Below are positions 19,409 through 30,603 of a DNA stretch of 64,000 nucleotides, in pieces. Each line of letters starts with the position of its first letter. The stretch's first letter is position 1. The notes under the pieces are model-generated. The model ran no database searches. It was not told where the DNA came from and saw nothing but the letters and a program-made list of their open reading frames with translations. The DNA is from Flavobacterium lacustre. GTDB lineage: Bacteria > Bacteroidota > Bacteroidia > Flavobacteriales > Flavobacteriaceae. A program made the position numbers and the translations under genes. The stretch is taken from positions 2,356,001 to 2,420,000 of the forward strand of contig NZ_CP114882.2 of the NCBI RefSeq assembly GCF_027474525.2, given 5' to 3'.

Positions 19409-20923
19409 ATGGATAATACACATTACATAAGCACACAAGTACTTTCGTTGGAAAACGTACAGGAAATTATTGCGCATGATAAAACATTGGCATTATCAGA
19501 AGAAGCTAAGGTAAATATCCAGAAATGCAGGGATTATTTGGATAAAAAAATGGCGGCCCAATCTACTCCTATATATGGTATCAATACTGGTTTTGGTTCG
19601 CTTTGTAATGTGAAAATTTCAAATGAAAACTTATCAAAATTACAAGAGAATTTAGTGAAATCGCACTCTTGCGGTACAGGTGATGAAGTGCCAAGCGAGA
19701 TTGTTAAGCTGATGTTGTTGCTCAAAATCCAATCGCTGAGTTACGGGCATTCGGGTATTCAATTGCAAACGGTTGACCGATTGATCGCTTTTTATAACAA
19801 CGGTATTCTTCCTGTTATTTATACGCAAGGTTCTCTTGGTGCTTCGGGTGATTTGGCTCCATTAGCGCATTTGTCTTTGCCTTTATTAGGCGAAGGCGAA
19901 GTTTATTTTGAAGGTAAAAAAGTGCATTCGAGTGTGGTTTTAAAACAGTTTAACTGGGAACCTATTGTTTTGCAATCTAAAGAAGGATTGGCGTTGTTGA
20001 ACGGAACGCAGTTTATGAGTGCTTATGGTGCGCATATTTTGATTAAAACCAATAAGTTTTCCTATTTGGCAGATTTAATTGCAACGATTTCTCTAGAAGG
20101 ATTTGACGGACGTATTGAGCCTTTTCATGAATTGATTCATTTTATCAGGCCTCACAAAGGACAAATTGTAACGGCTAATCGTGTGAAAGGTTTTCTGGAA
20201 GGAAGTGAAATCATCGAACAATCAAAAACACATGTTCAGGATCCGTACTCTTTTCGATGTATTCCGCAAGTGCATGGCGCTTCAAAAGATGCGATTGATT
20301 ATGTGAAAAAAGTATTTAAAACCGAAATCAATTCGGTAACAGATAATCCTAATATATTTATAGAAAGCGACCAGATTATTTCCGGAGGGAATTTTCATGG
20401 ACAACCTTTGGCTTTAGCCTTAGATTTTATGGCAATTGCATTGGCAGAACTGGGAAGTATATCCGAGCGCAGAACGTATCAGTTGATTTCGGGCTTGCGC
20501 AATCTTCCTGCTTTTTTAGTAGACAATCCGGGACTGAATTCCGGTTTGATGATTCCGCAATATACAGCCGCCAGTATTGCGAGTCAAAATAAACAATTGG
20601 CTACGCCATCAAGTGTAGACAGTATTGTATCGAGCAACGGTCAGGAAGATCACGTAAGTATGGGTGCTAATGGCGCCACCAAAGCGTTGCGAATTATGGA
20701 TAATTTAGAACGGATTTTGGCTATTGAATTGATGAATGCTTCACAGGCAATTGCTTACAGGCGTCCGTTACAATCCAGTGATTTTATAGAGCTGTTTTTG
20801 AGCGCTTACCGAGAAGAGGTCCCTTTGGTAGCAGAAGATCGCATCTTGCATTATGACATAGAAAAAACAGTATCTTTTTTGAATAGTTTTCAAATTGAAG
20901 ACGATTTGTTAACAATGGCTTAA
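19409..20923 (+). CDS. hutH: Histidine ammonia-lyase-type MIO enzyme
   Basis: A 504-residue aromatic amino acid ammonia-lyase. The MIO cofactor triad Ala145-Ser146-Gly147 lies in TQGSLGASGDLAPLAHLSLP, the catalytic Tyr56 in PIYGINTGFGS, and later QDPYSFRCIPQVHGAS. The selectivity position reads NLVKSHSCGTG with Ser85-His86, as in histidine lyases rather than the His-Leu of tyrosine lyases. I start at ATG 19409 (MDNTHYIST); the upstream in-frame ATT at 19331 would add 26 residues overlapping the likely promoter. No other hut gene is adjacent, so degradation versus specialised metabolism is open. Confidence 0.85.
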   Translation: MDNTHYISTQVLSLENVQEIIAHDKTLALSEEAKVNIQKCRDYLDKKMAAQSTPIYGINTGFGSLCNVKISNENLSKLQENLVKSHSCGTGDEVPSEIVKLMLLLKIQSLSYGHSGIQLQTVDRLIAFYNNGILPVIYTQGSLGASGDLAPLAHLSLPLLGEGEVYFEGKKVHSSVVLKQFNWEPIVLQSKEGLALLNGTQFMSAYGAHILIKTNKFSYLADLIATISLEGFDGRIEPFHELIHFIRPHKGQIVTANRVKGFLEGSEIIEQSKTHVQDPYSFRCIPQVHGASKDAIDYVKKVFKTEINSVTDNPNIFIESDQIISGGNFHGQPLALALDFMAIALAELGSISERRTYQLISGLRNLPAFLVDNPGLNSGLMIPQYTAASIASQNKQLATPSSVDSIVSSNGQEDHVSMGANGATKALRIMDNLERILAIELMNASQAIAYRRPLQSSDFIELFLSAYREEVPLVAEDRILHYDIEKTVSFLNSFQIEDDLLTMA

Positions 20924-20925
20924 CA

Positions 20926-20952
20926 TTGGCTTAAAATAATGAACTAATTTTG
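20926..20952 (+). promoter_or_regulatory. Promoter of the DUF47-pit pair
   Basis: TTG (20926-20928), a 16-bp spacer and a perfect -7 box TAATTTTG (20945-20952), 19 bp before the ATG at 20972. It starts immediately after the hutH stop codon. Confidence 0.6.
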
Positions 20953-20971
20953 TAACTCTAAATTTAATAAA

Positions 20972-21616
20972 ATGTCGATAAATAGTATTTTCCAATTTTT
21001 AGTTCCAAAAGACAAAAAATTCTTTCCTCTTTTTGAAGAAGCGTCTAGTAATTTAATTGAATTAGCTTCTAATTTGCATGAAGCTGTAAACCTTCCTTTG
21101 AAAGAAAGAGAAGTTCTTTTTCAGAAGATAGATGCATTAGAGCAAAAAGGAGAAGACATTACGCGTCAAACCAATCTGGAATTGAGCAGAAATTTCATTA
21201 CACCATTTGACAGAGAAGATATTCACTCTTTGATTACTTCGATAGATAATGTTGCGGATAATCTTCATGGTGCGGCCAGCAGAATGCGTTTGTATCAAGT
21301 AGATAAGATTACAAAATCAATACGAAAATTGACAGAAATCAATCTTGAAGCATGTCAAAATATTGATGTTGCCGTAAAAGAATTGAAAAACCTTAAAAAG
21401 ATTAAGAATATTACAGATGCTTGTGCAAGAATCAGTAAGCTGGAAAATAAATCGGATACGGTTTACAATAAAGCGGTATTTGAAATTTTTGAAAATGAAA
21501 CGGATGCCAAAAACATTATTAAATATAAAGAAGTGTTGTCCGTTTTAGAAACAGCAACTGATAAATGTAAAAGTGTTGCCAGTGTTTTAGAATCAATTTC
21601 GGTAAAACATTCTTAA
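20972..21616 (+). CDS. DUF47 (PhoU-like) phosphate transport regulator
   Basis: A 214-residue all-helical cytosolic protein of the DUF47/PhoU-like family. It starts MSINSIFQFLVPKDKKFFPLFEE and contains EQKGEDITRQTNLELSRNFITPFDREDIHSLITSIDNVADNLHGA (about 53-97), where Glu/Asp-rich E-x-x-x-D and D-x-x-x-D motifs bind metals in PhoU folds. It lies 28 bp upstream of a Pit-type transporter. This pairing is a standard arrangement in which the DUF47 protein modulates Pit-mediated phosphate uptake. The signature sequence and the neighbour support each other. Confidence 0.92.
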   Translation: MSINSIFQFLVPKDKKFFPLFEEASSNLIELASNLHEAVNLPLKEREVLFQKIDALEQKGEDITRQTNLELSRNFITPFDREDIHSLITSIDNVADNLHGAASRMRLYQVDKITKSIRKLTEINLEACQNIDVAVKELKNLKKIKNITDACARISKLENKSDTVYNKAVFEIFENETDAKNIIKYKEVLSVLETATDKCKSVASVLESISVKHS

Positions 21617-21644
21617 TTCAATCAGTTTATACTGAACTATATTT

Positions 21645-22973
21645 ATGGATTTCACACTACTTATTATAATCATAGTTTTAGCATTAATTTTTGATTACAT
21701 CAATGGTTTTCATGATGCAGCTAATTCTATAGCGACGATTGTGGCCACTAAAGTATTGACACCTTTTCAAGCGGTACTTTGGGCAGCATTTTTTAACTTT
21801 TTGGCCTATTGGGTTTTTGGTTTTGGAGTGGCTGATACCGTTGCAAAAACAGCTCATACCAGCAGTATTAATTTAACCGTAATATTAGCGGGTATTATTG
21901 CAGCAATTATTTGGAACTTATTCACTTGGTGGAAAGGGATTCCTTCTTCTTCCTCGCATACATTAATTGGCGGATTTGCAGGTGCAGCTATTGCACACGG
22001 ATTTTCTGGAGTAGTTCAGGATCCGGAACATTATGGACTTAAAATAGTTAGTTGGTTAAAAGCCGCAAAAGAAGGAGAATTGTTGCCTTCAGGTGTTTTA
22101 ATTGTAATTTTATTTATTGTTTTTGCACCATTGTTGGGAATGATTATATCGTATTTCATTTCGTTATGGATGATGTATTCATCAAAGAAAAACATATATC
22201 CGAAATTACTGACTGTAGCATTGATGCTTTTAGTTGTTTGGTTTTTATCATCGGTGTTAATTCCTTACGCAGAGATAAAAAAGCCTCGATTTGAAAGTCA
22301 TTTTTGGAGTGTTATTACTGAACCCCACAATATAAAATGGTTTTTGGTTGCTTTCATCTTTTTTAGTTTAGCGATATTTAATTTGTTTTTTAGTTCTTTT
22401 TCTACCTCACAATCAGAGGCTGTATTGAAAAAGATGCAATTATTATCTTCAGCAGCTTTCAGTTTGGGACATGGAGGAAATGATTCACAAAAAGTAATGG
22501 GTATCATTGCAGCAGCAGTAGCTGTTTATATCAGAATGAATCCGCATGTTGACTTATCAGGAGGATGGTTAGATTTAAATGTAATTTTACCAGATGAAGA
22601 TAAAGGTATTGCGGCTAATATGCCAAGTTGGATTCCGTTAACTTGTTATTCTGTTATTGCTTTAGGAACATTGAGCGGTGGTTGGAAAATTGTAAAAACA
22701 ATGGGTTCAAAAATAACAAAAGTGAATGCTTTTGAAGGCGTTGTAGCAGAATCTGCCGGAGCATTGACTTTATTTATGACCGAACATTTTAAAATTCCGG
22801 TTTCAACTACACATACTATAACAGGATCTATTATTGGTGTTGGTGTAACCAAAAGAGTTTCAGCAGTACGCTGGGGTGTTACTGTAAGATTGATTTGGGC
22901 TTGGATTTTAACCATTCCAGTTTCGGCAGTTTTGGCAGCCATGGTTTACTCGTTACTTAATATGATTTTATAA
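21645..22973 (+). CDS. pit: Inorganic phosphate transporter, PiT family
   Basis: A 442-residue inner-membrane protein with about ten hydrophobic helices. Family signatures: the duplicated GFHDAANSIATIVATKVLTP (about 21-40) and SLGHGGNDSQKVMG (about 273-286), and the tripartite SSSHTLIGG (about 102-110) and STTHTITGS (about 387-395) repeats. It transports metal-phosphate or phosphate with a cation symport mechanism. It is co-transcribed with the DUF47 gene. It ends just before a strong bidirectional terminator. The symbol is by family, not by orthology to E. coli pitA. Confidence 0.93.
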   Translation: MDFTLLIIIIVLALIFDYINGFHDAANSIATIVATKVLTPFQAVLWAAFFNFLAYWVFGFGVADTVAKTAHTSSINLTVILAGIIAAIIWNLFTWWKGIPSSSSHTLIGGFAGAAIAHGFSGVVQDPEHYGLKIVSWLKAAKEGELLPSGVLIVILFIVFAPLLGMIISYFISLWMMYSSKKNIYPKLLTVALMLLVVWFLSSVLIPYAEIKKPRFESHFWSVITEPHNIKWFLVAFIFFSLAIFNLFFSSFSTSQSEAVLKKMQLLSSAAFSLGHGGNDSQKVMGIIAAAVAVYIRMNPHVDLSGGWLDLNVILPDEDKGIAANMPSWIPLTCYSVIALGTLSGGWKIVKTMGSKITKVNAFEGVVAESAGALTLFMTEHFKIPVSTTHTITGSIIGVGVTKRVSAVRWGVTVRLIWAWILTIPVSAVLAAMVYSLLNMIL

Positions 22974-22980
22974 AATATAA

Positions 22981-23033
22981 TTAGACTTCATAAAAAAACC
23001 ACTCAAATTGAGTGGTTTTTTTATGAAGTCTAA
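22981..23033. terminator. Bidirectional terminator, 26-bp arms
   Basis: Arms 22981-23006 and 23008-23033 are exact reverse complements around a single base, with A7 and T7 tracts inside. It serves the pit gene (plus) and the DUF421 gene (minus), whose last codons lie within the right arm. Confidence 0.9.
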
Positions 23034-23545
23034 TTTTGAATCAAATTTTTATGAATGCGTCTTCGTTTATAATGCGTTTGCCTAAGATTATTTTCACCTG
23101 AAATGATACTAATATTACCGTCAATTTCTAACATAGCTAGTTTTACATCTTTGAAATATTCGACACCATGTTCTCTCATGGCTTCTTTTAATTCGTCGGA
23201 AGTAATATTTAATTTACTTAATATTTCAAAATCCAGATTGCCGTTATGAATTAGAATTTCGGGTTTTTCCTGCATGAAATCACTAAACTTTCGGTATTTG
23301 TACATTAATTTCTTTAGTATAAAATTAATGGCAAAAAGTACGGTTGCAGCTGCTAAACCGCCCCAAAGACTGGTGTTATTGCCAACCATGGCATTTTGAA
23401 CTGAATTACTGATCAGTAATATTAAAATGACATCTGCAGTATTGAGTTGGGATAGTTCTTTTTTACCAAAAATGCGTAAAGCGATTACCATAAAAAGATA
23501 AACGGCCGCACTGCGAATGATGATTTCAAGATAGGTGTTTATCAT
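23030..23545 (-). CDS. DUF421 (YetF-like) membrane protein
   Basis: A 171-residue protein. Three hydrophobic helices in the first half (IIIRSAAVYLFMVIALRIFG, ADVILILLISNSVQNAMV, GLAAATVLFAINFIL) are followed by a soluble C-terminal DUF421 domain with KPEILIHNGNLDFEILSKLNITSDELKEAMREHGV. The RIFGKKELSQLN motif after the first helix is a family hallmark. Function is unknown; relatives include Bacillus YetF/YdfS. Full length with an intact start. The stop codon is embedded in the shared terminator with pit. Confidence 0.88.
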   Translation of the reverse strand: MINTYLEIIIRSAAVYLFMVIALRIFGKKELSQLNTADVILILLISNSVQNAMVGNNTSLWGGLAAATVLFAINFILKKLMYKYRKFSDFMQEKPEILIHNGNLDFEILSKLNITSDELKEAMREHGVEYFKDVKLAMLEIDGNISIISGENNLRQTHYKRRRIHKNLIQN

Positions 23546-23620
23546 TTTGTTTGGTATTTAGAAGATGGCTTTACACTTTTTTGTTATTTCTAATTTAAGA
23601 TTCTAAAACTGAAATACAGA

Positions 23621-24988
23621 TTATAGCTTAAAGTTTTTTTCAATGGCTTTTATCATTTCGCCTGCAATATCTTTATTCGTAGCGCCTTCAATTCCTTCGA
23701 GTCCCGGTGAAGAGTTTACCTCGAGTAGTAAAGGCCCTTTTGAAGAACGAATAATGTCAACTCCGGCTACTTTTAAATCCATGGCTTTTGCGGCTTTAAT
23801 CGCAATCTTTTTTTCTTCTGGTGTAACTTTTATGATAGAAGCCGTTCCTCCTAAATGGATGTTTGCTCTAAATTCTCCGGGCATTGCTTCACGCTGAATT
23901 GCCGCAACTACTTTCCCGTCTATTACAAAACAGCGAATATCTTTTCCATTGGCTTCTTTGATGAATTCTTGGACTAAGATATTAGCATTTAAACTTTTGA
24001 AAGCATTGATTACACTTTCTGCTGCTTTTTTAGTTTCGGCTAATACAACTCCTTTTCCTTGGGTTCCTTCCAGTAATTTTACAATCAAAGGAGGTCCGCC
24101 GACCATTTTTATTAAATCATTGGTGTCCAAAGGGGAATTAGCAAAACCAGTGGTAGGAATTTCTACACCATGATTCAGTAATAATTGCAATGAAAATAAT
24201 TTGTCCCGAGATTGTGTAATTGCTGTTGATGAATTCAAACAAAACACTTTCAGGGCTTCAAATTGTCGGGTCAGGGCACAGCCATAAAAGGTGATGCTAG
24301 GACGGATTCTTGGTATGACAGCATCAAATTCATTTAATATTCGGCCACCGCGATAATGAATTTCGGGATTTTTTGCATCCAGTTTCATGTAGCATTCTTT
24401 TATATTCAAAAAATGCATTTCATGTCCTCTCATTTCGCCAGCTTCCATGATTCGTTTGTTGCTGTACAATTCCGGATTACTGGCCAATAAGCCAATGCGT
24501 AAACCAGAACTTGCTTTTTCGGAGTTTTTATAAAGTTCTTTTAGACTTTCTGGAGTTGGTTGTCCTAAAAGGTATTTTTGTTCCGGATCAACCAGAACTC
24601 TTCCGCTCATGGCTTCTCTTCCTAAAAGCATTCGAAAACCCATAGAATCTCGATTGGTCAATGTCATTTCTATTGGCCATTTAGAGTCGCCAATTTTTAA
24701 ATGTGTCTGAATTACATAGCGTTGTTCTCTGAATCCACTAGAACTTTTTACGATGCGTTTGTCTATTAATGGGGCTTCACAATGAATAACTGTTTTGAGA
24801 TTATTCTGAATTGGGTTAATGTCAAATTTTACCCAATTGGATTCGTTTTTTATGAAAGGGGCGATATTTATAGCGTGTAACGCTGATGTTTTGGCGCCTG
24901 AATCTACTCGTGCTTTTATGGTTGGAATTCCTAATTCAGGGAAAGAACACCATTCTTCGCTACCTAAAATAACTTTATTATCGGACAT
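23621..24988 (-). CDS. rimK: RimB-RimK fusion: aspartic-type peptidase plus ATP-grasp glutamate ligase
   Basis: A 455-residue two-domain protein. Residues 1-150 form a retropepsin-like RimB/RLAN domain with the D-S-G-A motif ([18 protein letters not shown]) and [13 protein letters not shown]. Residues about 160-455 form a RimK ATP-grasp ligase ([72 protein letters not shown]) that in E. coli adds glutamates to the C-terminus of ribosomal protein S6. Elsewhere RimB, which trims or stimulates this modification, is a separate gene. A perfect -7 box TACATTTG lies on the minus strand at 25030-25023, but I see no good -33. Confidence 0.9.
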   Translation of the reverse strand: MSDNKVILGSEEWCSFPELGIPTIKARVDSGAKTSALHAINIAPFIKNESNWVKFDINPIQNNLKTVIHCEAPLIDKRIVKSSSGFREQRYVIQTHLKIGDSKWPIEMTLTNRDSMGFRMLLGREAMSGRVLVDPEQKYLLGQPTPESLKELYKNSEKASSGLRIGLLASNPELYSNKRIMEAGEMRGHEMHFLNIKECYMKLDAKNPEIHYRGGRILNEFDAVIPRIRPSITFYGCALTRQFEALKVFCLNSSTAITQSRDKLFSLQLLLNHGVEIPTTGFANSPLDTNDLIKMVGGPPLIVKLLEGTQGKGVVLAETKKAAESVINAFKSLNANILVQEFIKEANGKDIRCFVIDGKVVAAIQREAMPGEFRANIHLGGTASIIKVTPEEKKIAIKAAKAMDLKVAGVDIIRSSKGPLLLEVNSSPGLEGIEGATNKDIAGEMIKAIEKNFKL

Positions 24989-25069
24989 AGATTAATTGTA
25001 TTGGATCTGTTTTTATGAGGGTCAAATGTAAATATTTGTTTTTAAAATAATATGGGATTTACTATAAAG

Positions 25070-25108
25070 AATATACCCGCTATGTTATGAAAACGTAACG
25101 GGTATATT
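25070..25108 (-). terminator. Terminator of clpC
   Basis: AATATACCCG (25070-25079) pairs with CGGGTATATT (25099-25108). It lies 23 bp after the clpC stop codon. The loop is long, about 19 nt, and partly self-complementary. Confidence 0.65.
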
Positions 25109-25131
25109 TTATAATAGTTAAACTAAAGAAT

Positions 25132-27678
25132 TTATTGGTTTGTTGGTTCTTCCGCTTTATGAACTTCAACGGTTAATTCTTGTGAACCCTCTTCAATATC
25201 CATGAAAATTTCGTCTCCGGATCCAATTTTTGAAGTGATAATTTCTTCGGCGAGTGAATCTTCCACATATTTCTGAATGGCTCTTTTTAATGGTCTTGCG
25301 CCAAATTGTTTGTCAAAACCTTTCTCGGCAATAAATGCTTTTGCTTTGTCTGAAAGGCTTAATTTATAACCCAATTCAGAAACACGGGCATACAATTTTT
25401 TTAATTCGATTTCGATAATCAAATCGATGTGTTTTTTTTCTAAAGCATTAAAAACAATTACATCATCAATTCTGTTAAGGAATTCCGGAGCAAAAGTTTT
25501 CTTTAAAGCGTTTTCAATAATACTTTTCGAATTATCATCGGCTTGAGCTACTTTGGCAGCAGTTCCAAATCCAACTCCTTGTCCAAAATCTTTTAATTGT
25601 CTGGCTCCAACATTAGAAGTCATGATAATTATAGTGTTTTTGAAATCAATTTTTCGTCCTAAACTATCGGTTAGATAACCATCATCAAGAACTTGTAGCA
25701 ACATATTGAAAACATCAGGATGGGCTTTTTCAATTTCATCCAATAGTACAACACAATATGGTTTTCTTCGAACTTTCTCCGTTAATTGACCACCTTCTTC
25801 ATAACCCACGTATCCCGGAGGCGCTCCTACTAAACGGGAGATTGCAAATTTTTCCATGTATTCGCTCATGTCAATGCGGATTAACGCATCCTCAGAGTCG
25901 AATAATTCTTTTGCTAATACTTTTGCCAATTGGGTTTTACCAACTCCTGTTTGACCTAAGAAAATAAATGAACCAATTGGTCGGTTTGGATCTTTTAATC
26001 CAGCACGATTTCGTTGTATAGAACGGGCGATTTTCATTACCGCTTCTTTTTGTCCAATAACTTTACCTTCAATAAGTTCAGGAAGTTTAGCTAGTTTATT
26101 GCTTTCCGTTTGAGCGATACGATTCACGGGAATTCCTGTCATCATAGAAACCACATCGGCTACATTATCTTCGGTAACTTCAATTCGGTTGTTTTTAGCG
26201 TCTTCTTCCCATTGTTCTTGGGCAACAGCTAACTCTTTTTCAATGCGTTTTTCATCATCACGAAGTCTTGCCGCTTCTTCATATTTCTGTTTTTTAACGA
26301 CTGCATTTTTCAATTCTCGAACATCTTCTAATTGACGTTCTAAATCTAAAATTTGTTTCGGTACTTCAATATTAGTTATATGAACACGAGAACCGGCTTC
26401 GTCTAAAGCATCAATAGCTTTGTCCGGCAAGAAACGTTCAGACATATATCTGTCAGTTAATTTTACACAAGCTTCAATTGCTTCCGCTGAATAAGTCACG
26501 TTGTGGTGATCTTCGTATTTGTTTTTAATGTTATTCAAAATGGTAATTGTTTCCGCAACAGAAGTTGGTTCTACAATTATCTTTTGAAAACGTCTTTCAA
26601 GAGCGCCATCTTTTTCTATATATTGTCTGTATTCATCCAGCGTGGTTGCGCCAATACATTGTATTTCGCCTCTTGCTAATGCAGGCTTAAACATATTTGA
26701 AGCGTCTAATGAACCCGTAGCGCCGCCAGCACCAACGATAGTGTGAATTTCATCAATAAAAAGAATAATATCATCATTCTTTTCTAATTCGTTCATCACG
26801 GCTTTCATGCGCTCTTCAAATTGTCCACGGTATTTTGTGCCGGCAACAAGACTCGCTAAATCTAAGGTCACGACTCTTTTATTGAATAAAATTCTGGACA
26901 CTTTCTTTTGAATAATACGCAGCGCTAAACCCTCGGCGATTGCTGATTTCCCCACACCTGGTTCTCCTATCAAAAGTGGATTGTTCTTTTTTCGACGGCT
27001 CAAAATTTGTGAAACACGTTCGATTTCTTTTTCACGTCCAACCACAGGATCTAATTTTCCCTCTTCGGCCATTTCTGTTAAATCTCTCCCAAAATTATCA
27101 AGAACGGGTGTTTTTGATTTTTTGTTTGATTTGTTGGCGGGATTATTAAAATTTCCTTCTTTAAGACTGTCATCTTGTCCTGAATCGTCATTGTATGATT
27201 CATTTCTTGGCAAGTTTTCTAAAAATTCTTCTTCGCTTGGAGTCATATTTAAATATTGTTCTTTAACTACATCATAATCAATTTTTAATTTATTGAGTAG
27301 TTTGGTTGTTGGATCGTTTTCATTTCTTAAAATACACAACAATAAATGTGCGGTGCTAATCGAGGAACTTTGAAATACTTTTGCTTCGAGAAAAGTTGTT
27401 TTTAGTGCTCGTTCTGCCTGACGGGTCAGGTGTAAGTTCTTTTTTTCAACGCTTATTTCAACGCTGGGGCTTGCGGGGCTTAGAATTTCTACTTTTCTGC
27501 GCAGATGATCTAAATCCACCGATAAGTTATTCAATATTTGAATTGCTTTCCCGTTACCGTCTCTTAATATGCCTAACATCAAGTGTTCGGTCCCAATGAA
27601 GTCATGTCCCAATCGCAAAGCTTCTTCTTTGCTGTAGGTAATAACATCTTTTACTCTTGGTGAAAAATTATCATCCAT
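25132..27678 (-). CDS. clpC: ATP-dependent Clp protease ATP-binding subunit ClpC
   Basis: An 848-residue HSP100 unfoldase that feeds ClpP. Order: Clp_N double repeat (1-145; [21 protein letters not shown]), AAA1 with Walker [10 protein letters not shown] (238-246) and Walker [16 protein letters not shown], a middle domain with a UVR-like motif [22 protein letters not shown]2 with Walker A GQTGVGKT, and the C-terminal ClpB_D2-small domain ([22 protein letters not shown]). The short M-domain makes it ClpC rather than ClpB. A promoter candidate TTTG-N20-TAAATTTA (-7 at 27697-27704) lies just upstream. It is divergent from gyrA. Confidence 0.96.
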   Translation of the reverse strand: MDDNFSPRVKDVITYSKEEALRLGHDFIGTEHLMLGILRDGNGKAIQILNNLSVDLDHLRRKVEILSPASPSVEISVEKKNLHLTRQAERALKTTFLEAKVFQSSSISTAHLLLCILRNENDPTTKLLNKLKIDYDVVKEQYLNMTPSEEEFLENLPRNESYNDDSGQDDSLKEGNFNNPANKSNKKSKTPVLDNFGRDLTEMAEEGKLDPVVGREKEIERVSQILSRRKKNNPLLIGEPGVGKSAIAEGLALRIIQKKVSRILFNKRVVTLDLASLVAGTKYRGQFEERMKAVMNELEKNDDIILFIDEIHTIVGAGGATGSLDASNMFKPALARGEIQCIGATTLDEYRQYIEKDGALERRFQKIIVEPTSVAETITILNNIKNKYEDHHNVTYSAEAIEACVKLTDRYMSERFLPDKAIDALDEAGSRVHITNIEVPKQILDLERQLEDVRELKNAVVKKQKYEEAARLRDDEKRIEKELAVAQEQWEEDAKNNRIEVTEDNVADVVSMMTGIPVNRIAQTESNKLAKLPELIEGKVIGQKEAVMKIARSIQRNRAGLKDPNRPIGSFIFLGQTGVGKTQLAKVLAKELFDSEDALIRIDMSEYMEKFAISRLVGAPPGYVGYEEGGQLTEKVRRKPYCVVLLDEIEKAHPDVFNMLLQVLDDGYLTDSLGRKIDFKNTIIIMTSNVGARQLKDFGQGVGFGTAAKVAQADDNSKSIIENALKKTFAPEFLNRIDDVIVFNALEKKHIDLIIEIELKKLYARVSELGYKLSLSDKAKAFIAEKGFDKQFGARPLKRAIQKYVEDSLAEEIITSKIGSGDEIFMDIEEGSQELTVEVHKAEEPTNQ

Positions 27679-27937
27679 AATATATATTTGATACTGTAAA
27701 TTTAGTCAATTAGTGATTGAAAAACAAAAATCGTTCCCTTAAGAACTTATGTCAGCTAATTGACAAAAAAATCGTTTAAATCAAAGTTAAATATTCTTTA
27801 ATTTATTAACTAAAAAGCGGAGTTGATTTGTTAATAAATCAAGTAAATTTATATCAATATATGTCCTAAAAATGCTCAGGAAAGGTTATATTAGCGAGAT
27901 TTTTTAAAACAAAATAATTTTAATTTAAGTATATATT

Positions 27938-30562
27938 ATGTCTGACGGAGAAAAGTTAATTCCTATTAACATAGAGGACGAAATGAAATCAGCTTACATC
28001 GATTATTCGATGTCTGTAATTGTATCAAGAGCACTTCCTGATGTGAGAGATGGATTGAAACCAGTACATCGAAGAGTATTGTACGGGATGTATGATTTAG
28101 GAGTTTTTTCTAATAAAGCCCACAAAAAATCCGCCAGAATTGTTGGGGAAGTTTTAGGTAAATATCACCCTCATGGTGATACTTCTGTCTATGACGCGAT
28201 GGTTCGTATGGCTCAGGAGTGGAGTATGCGTTATTTATTAGTGGATGGTCAGGGTAACTTTGGTTCTGTTGATGGAGATAGTCCGGCAGCGATGCGTTAT
28301 ACCGAAGCCAGAATGCGTAAGATTTCGGAAGAAATAATGGCAGATATCGAAAAAGAAACTGTTGATTTTCAATTGAATTTTGATGATACTTTATACGAGC
28401 CAAAAGTGATGCCTACCAGAGTTCCTACTTTATTAATAAATGGAGCAACCGGTATTGCAGTAGGTATGGCGACTAATATGCCTCCTCATAATCTTACAGA
28501 GGTTATCAATGGTACATTAGCTTATATTGATAATAATGACATTGAAATTGATGAATTAATTACTTATATCAAAGCACCTGATTTTCCTACCGGTGGAATC
28601 ATATATGGTTATGAAGGCGTTCGTGAAGCTTTTAAAACCGGAAGAGGAAGAGTCGTAATTCGTGCTAAAGTTGGTTTTGAAGAAGTAGACGGCAGAGATT
28701 GTATTATTGTTACCGAAATTCCATATCAAGTTAATAAAGCGGATATGATTAAGCGTACAGCTGATTTGGTTAATGATAAAAAAATTGAAGGTATAGCCAA
28801 CATTCGTGATGAATCAGATAGAAACGGTATGCGTATCGTTTATATCCTGAAACGTGATGCAACTCCAAATGTGGTTTTAAACACCCTTTATAAATTTACA
28901 CAATTACAATCTTCTTTTAGTGTAAACAATATTGCATTAGTAAAAGGTCGTCCACAAATGTTGAATCTGAAAGATATGATTCACTATTTTGTAGAGCACC
29001 GTCATGATGTGGTGATTCGAAGAACCCGATTCGAATTAAGAAAAGCCGAAGAAAGAGCGCATATTCTGGAAGGATTAATTATTGCTTCGGATAATATTGA
29101 TGAGGTGATTGCTTTGATCAAAGCTTCTAAAAATACTGAGGAAGCCAGAGAAAAATTAATCGAAAGATTTAAATTATCAGATATTCAGTCACGCGCAATT
29201 GTTGAAATGCGTTTGCGTCAATTGACAGGTCTTGAACAAGACAAATTGAGAGCTGAGTATGAAGAAATCATGAAATTAATTGAGCATTTAAGAGCTTTAT
29301 TAGAAGATGTAAATTTAAGAACTGCTTTGATTAAAGAAGAACTTACTGAAATTCGTGAAAAATACGGAGATGCCCGTCGTTCATTAATTGAATATTCTGG
29401 TGGAGATGTAAGTATCGAAGATTTAATTGCAGACGAGAATGTAGTAATTACGATTTCGCATGCAGGATACATCAAGCGTACTAATTTATCAGAATACAAA
29501 ACGCAAAATAGAGGCGGAGTTGGTCAAAAAAGTGCCGGAACAAGAGATCAAGATTTCTTAGAGCATATGTTTGTGGCCACTAATCACCAATATATGATGT
29601 TCTTTACTCAAAAAGGAAAATGTTTCTGGATGCGTGTTTATGAAATCCCAGAAGGTAGTAAAACCGCCAAAGGAAGAGCAATTCAGAACTTAGTTAATAT
29701 AGAAAGTGATGATAAAGTTAAAGCTTTCATTTGTACTCAAGATCTAAAAGATAAGGATTACATCAATAGTCATAACCTTATCATGGTTACCAAAAAAGGT
29801 CAGGTTAAGAAAACATCTTTAGAGAAATATTCTAAACCCAGAGTAAATGGAGTTGCTGCAATTACCATTAAAGAAGGTGATGAATTATTAGAAGCAAAAT
29901 TAACTAATGGTGAAAGTCAAATTATATTGGCTGTAAAATCCGGTAAATTAGTTCGTTTTGAAGAAACTAAAACTCGTCCGATGGGAAGAACTGCTTCCGG
30001 AGTTCGTGGAATCACGCTTAAAGATGATACGGATGAAGTAATTGGTATGGTTACTGTTAATGATATGAATAGTGAAATTCTTGTTGTTGCCGAAAACGGA
30101 TATGGAAAACGTTCAAGTCTTGACGAATACAGAATCACAAATCGTGGTGGTAAAGGAGTGAAGACTTTGAATATTACTGAAAAAACCGGAAAACTAATTT
30201 CTATCAATGCCGTTACCGATGCAGATGATTTAATGATTATCAACAAATCTGGATTAACGATTAGAATGGCAGTTGAAGATTTGAGAGTTATGGGACGTGC
30301 TACTCAAGGTGTGAAATTAATCAATATAAAAGGAAACGATTCGATTGCGGCTGTTACAAAAGTAATGAAAGATGATGTTGCAGAAGTGGTTGTTGATGAA
30401 GATGGAAATGTTATAGAATCGGAAGCTATCGAAAGAGTAAAACCTGTTCTTGAAGTTCTTGAAGATGAGGGTGCAGCTGATGACGATGACGATGATGATA
30501 CGGAGGTTGAAGACGAGGACGAAGATGCTGAAGACGAAGATGATTCGGATGACGAAGCATAA
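27938..30562 (+). CDS. gyrA: DNA gyrase subunit A
   Basis: An 874-residue type IIA topoisomerase subunit. The N-terminus has [20 protein letters not shown], the quinolone-resistance region [12 protein letters not shown] (Thr82 and Asp86 at the E. coli Ser83/Asp87 positions) and the catalytic Tyr121 in [10 protein letters not shown]. The C-terminal beta-pinwheel has a GyrA-box-like NRGGKGVKT, which favours gyrase over Topo IV ParC. The last 35 residues are almost entirely Asp/Glu, an acidic tail known in several gyrases to modulate DNA wrapping. It is 41 bp upstream of the TPR gene on the same strand, so the two are probably co-transcribed. Confidence 0.97.
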   Translation: MSDGEKLIPINIEDEMKSAYIDYSMSVIVSRALPDVRDGLKPVHRRVLYGMYDLGVFSNKAHKKSARIVGEVLGKYHPHGDTSVYDAMVRMAQEWSMRYLLVDGQGNFGSVDGDSPAAMRYTEARMRKISEEIMADIEKETVDFQLNFDDTLYEPKVMPTRVPTLLINGATGIAVGMATNMPPHNLTEVINGTLAYIDNNDIEIDELITYIKAPDFPTGGIIYGYEGVREAFKTGRGRVVIRAKVGFEEVDGRDCIIVTEIPYQVNKADMIKRTADLVNDKKIEGIANIRDESDRNGMRIVYILKRDATPNVVLNTLYKFTQLQSSFSVNNIALVKGRPQMLNLKDMIHYFVEHRHDVVIRRTRFELRKAEERAHILEGLIIASDNIDEVIALIKASKNTEEAREKLIERFKLSDIQSRAIVEMRLRQLTGLEQDKLRAEYEEIMKLIEHLRALLEDVNLRTALIKEELTEIREKYGDARRSLIEYSGGDVSIEDLIADENVVITISHAGYIKRTNLSEYKTQNRGGVGQKSAGTRDQDFLEHMFVATNHQYMMFFTQKGKCFWMRVYEIPEGSKTAKGRAIQNLVNIESDDKVKAFICTQDLKDKDYINSHNLIMVTKKGQVKKTSLEKYSKPRVNGVAAITIKEGDELLEAKLTNGESQIILAVKSGKLVRFEETKTRPMGRTASGVRGITLKDDTDEVIGMVTVNDMNSEILVVAENGYGKRSSLDEYRITNRGGKGVKTLNITEKTGKLISINAVTDADDLMIINKSGLTIRMAVEDLRVMGRATQGVKLINIKGNDSIAAVTKVMKDDVAEVVVDEDGNVIESEAIERVKPVLEVLEDEGAADDDDDDDTEVEDEDEDAEDEDDSDDEA

Positions 30563-30603
30563 TTAGAATACAATTAATCAATAATAAATTTAAATTAAAT
30601 ACC

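Noticed and set aside
30304..30573. Minus-strand Ser-rich frame opposite the gyrA 3' end
   Set aside because: It is the antisense shadow of the Asp/Glu-rich GyrA tail.
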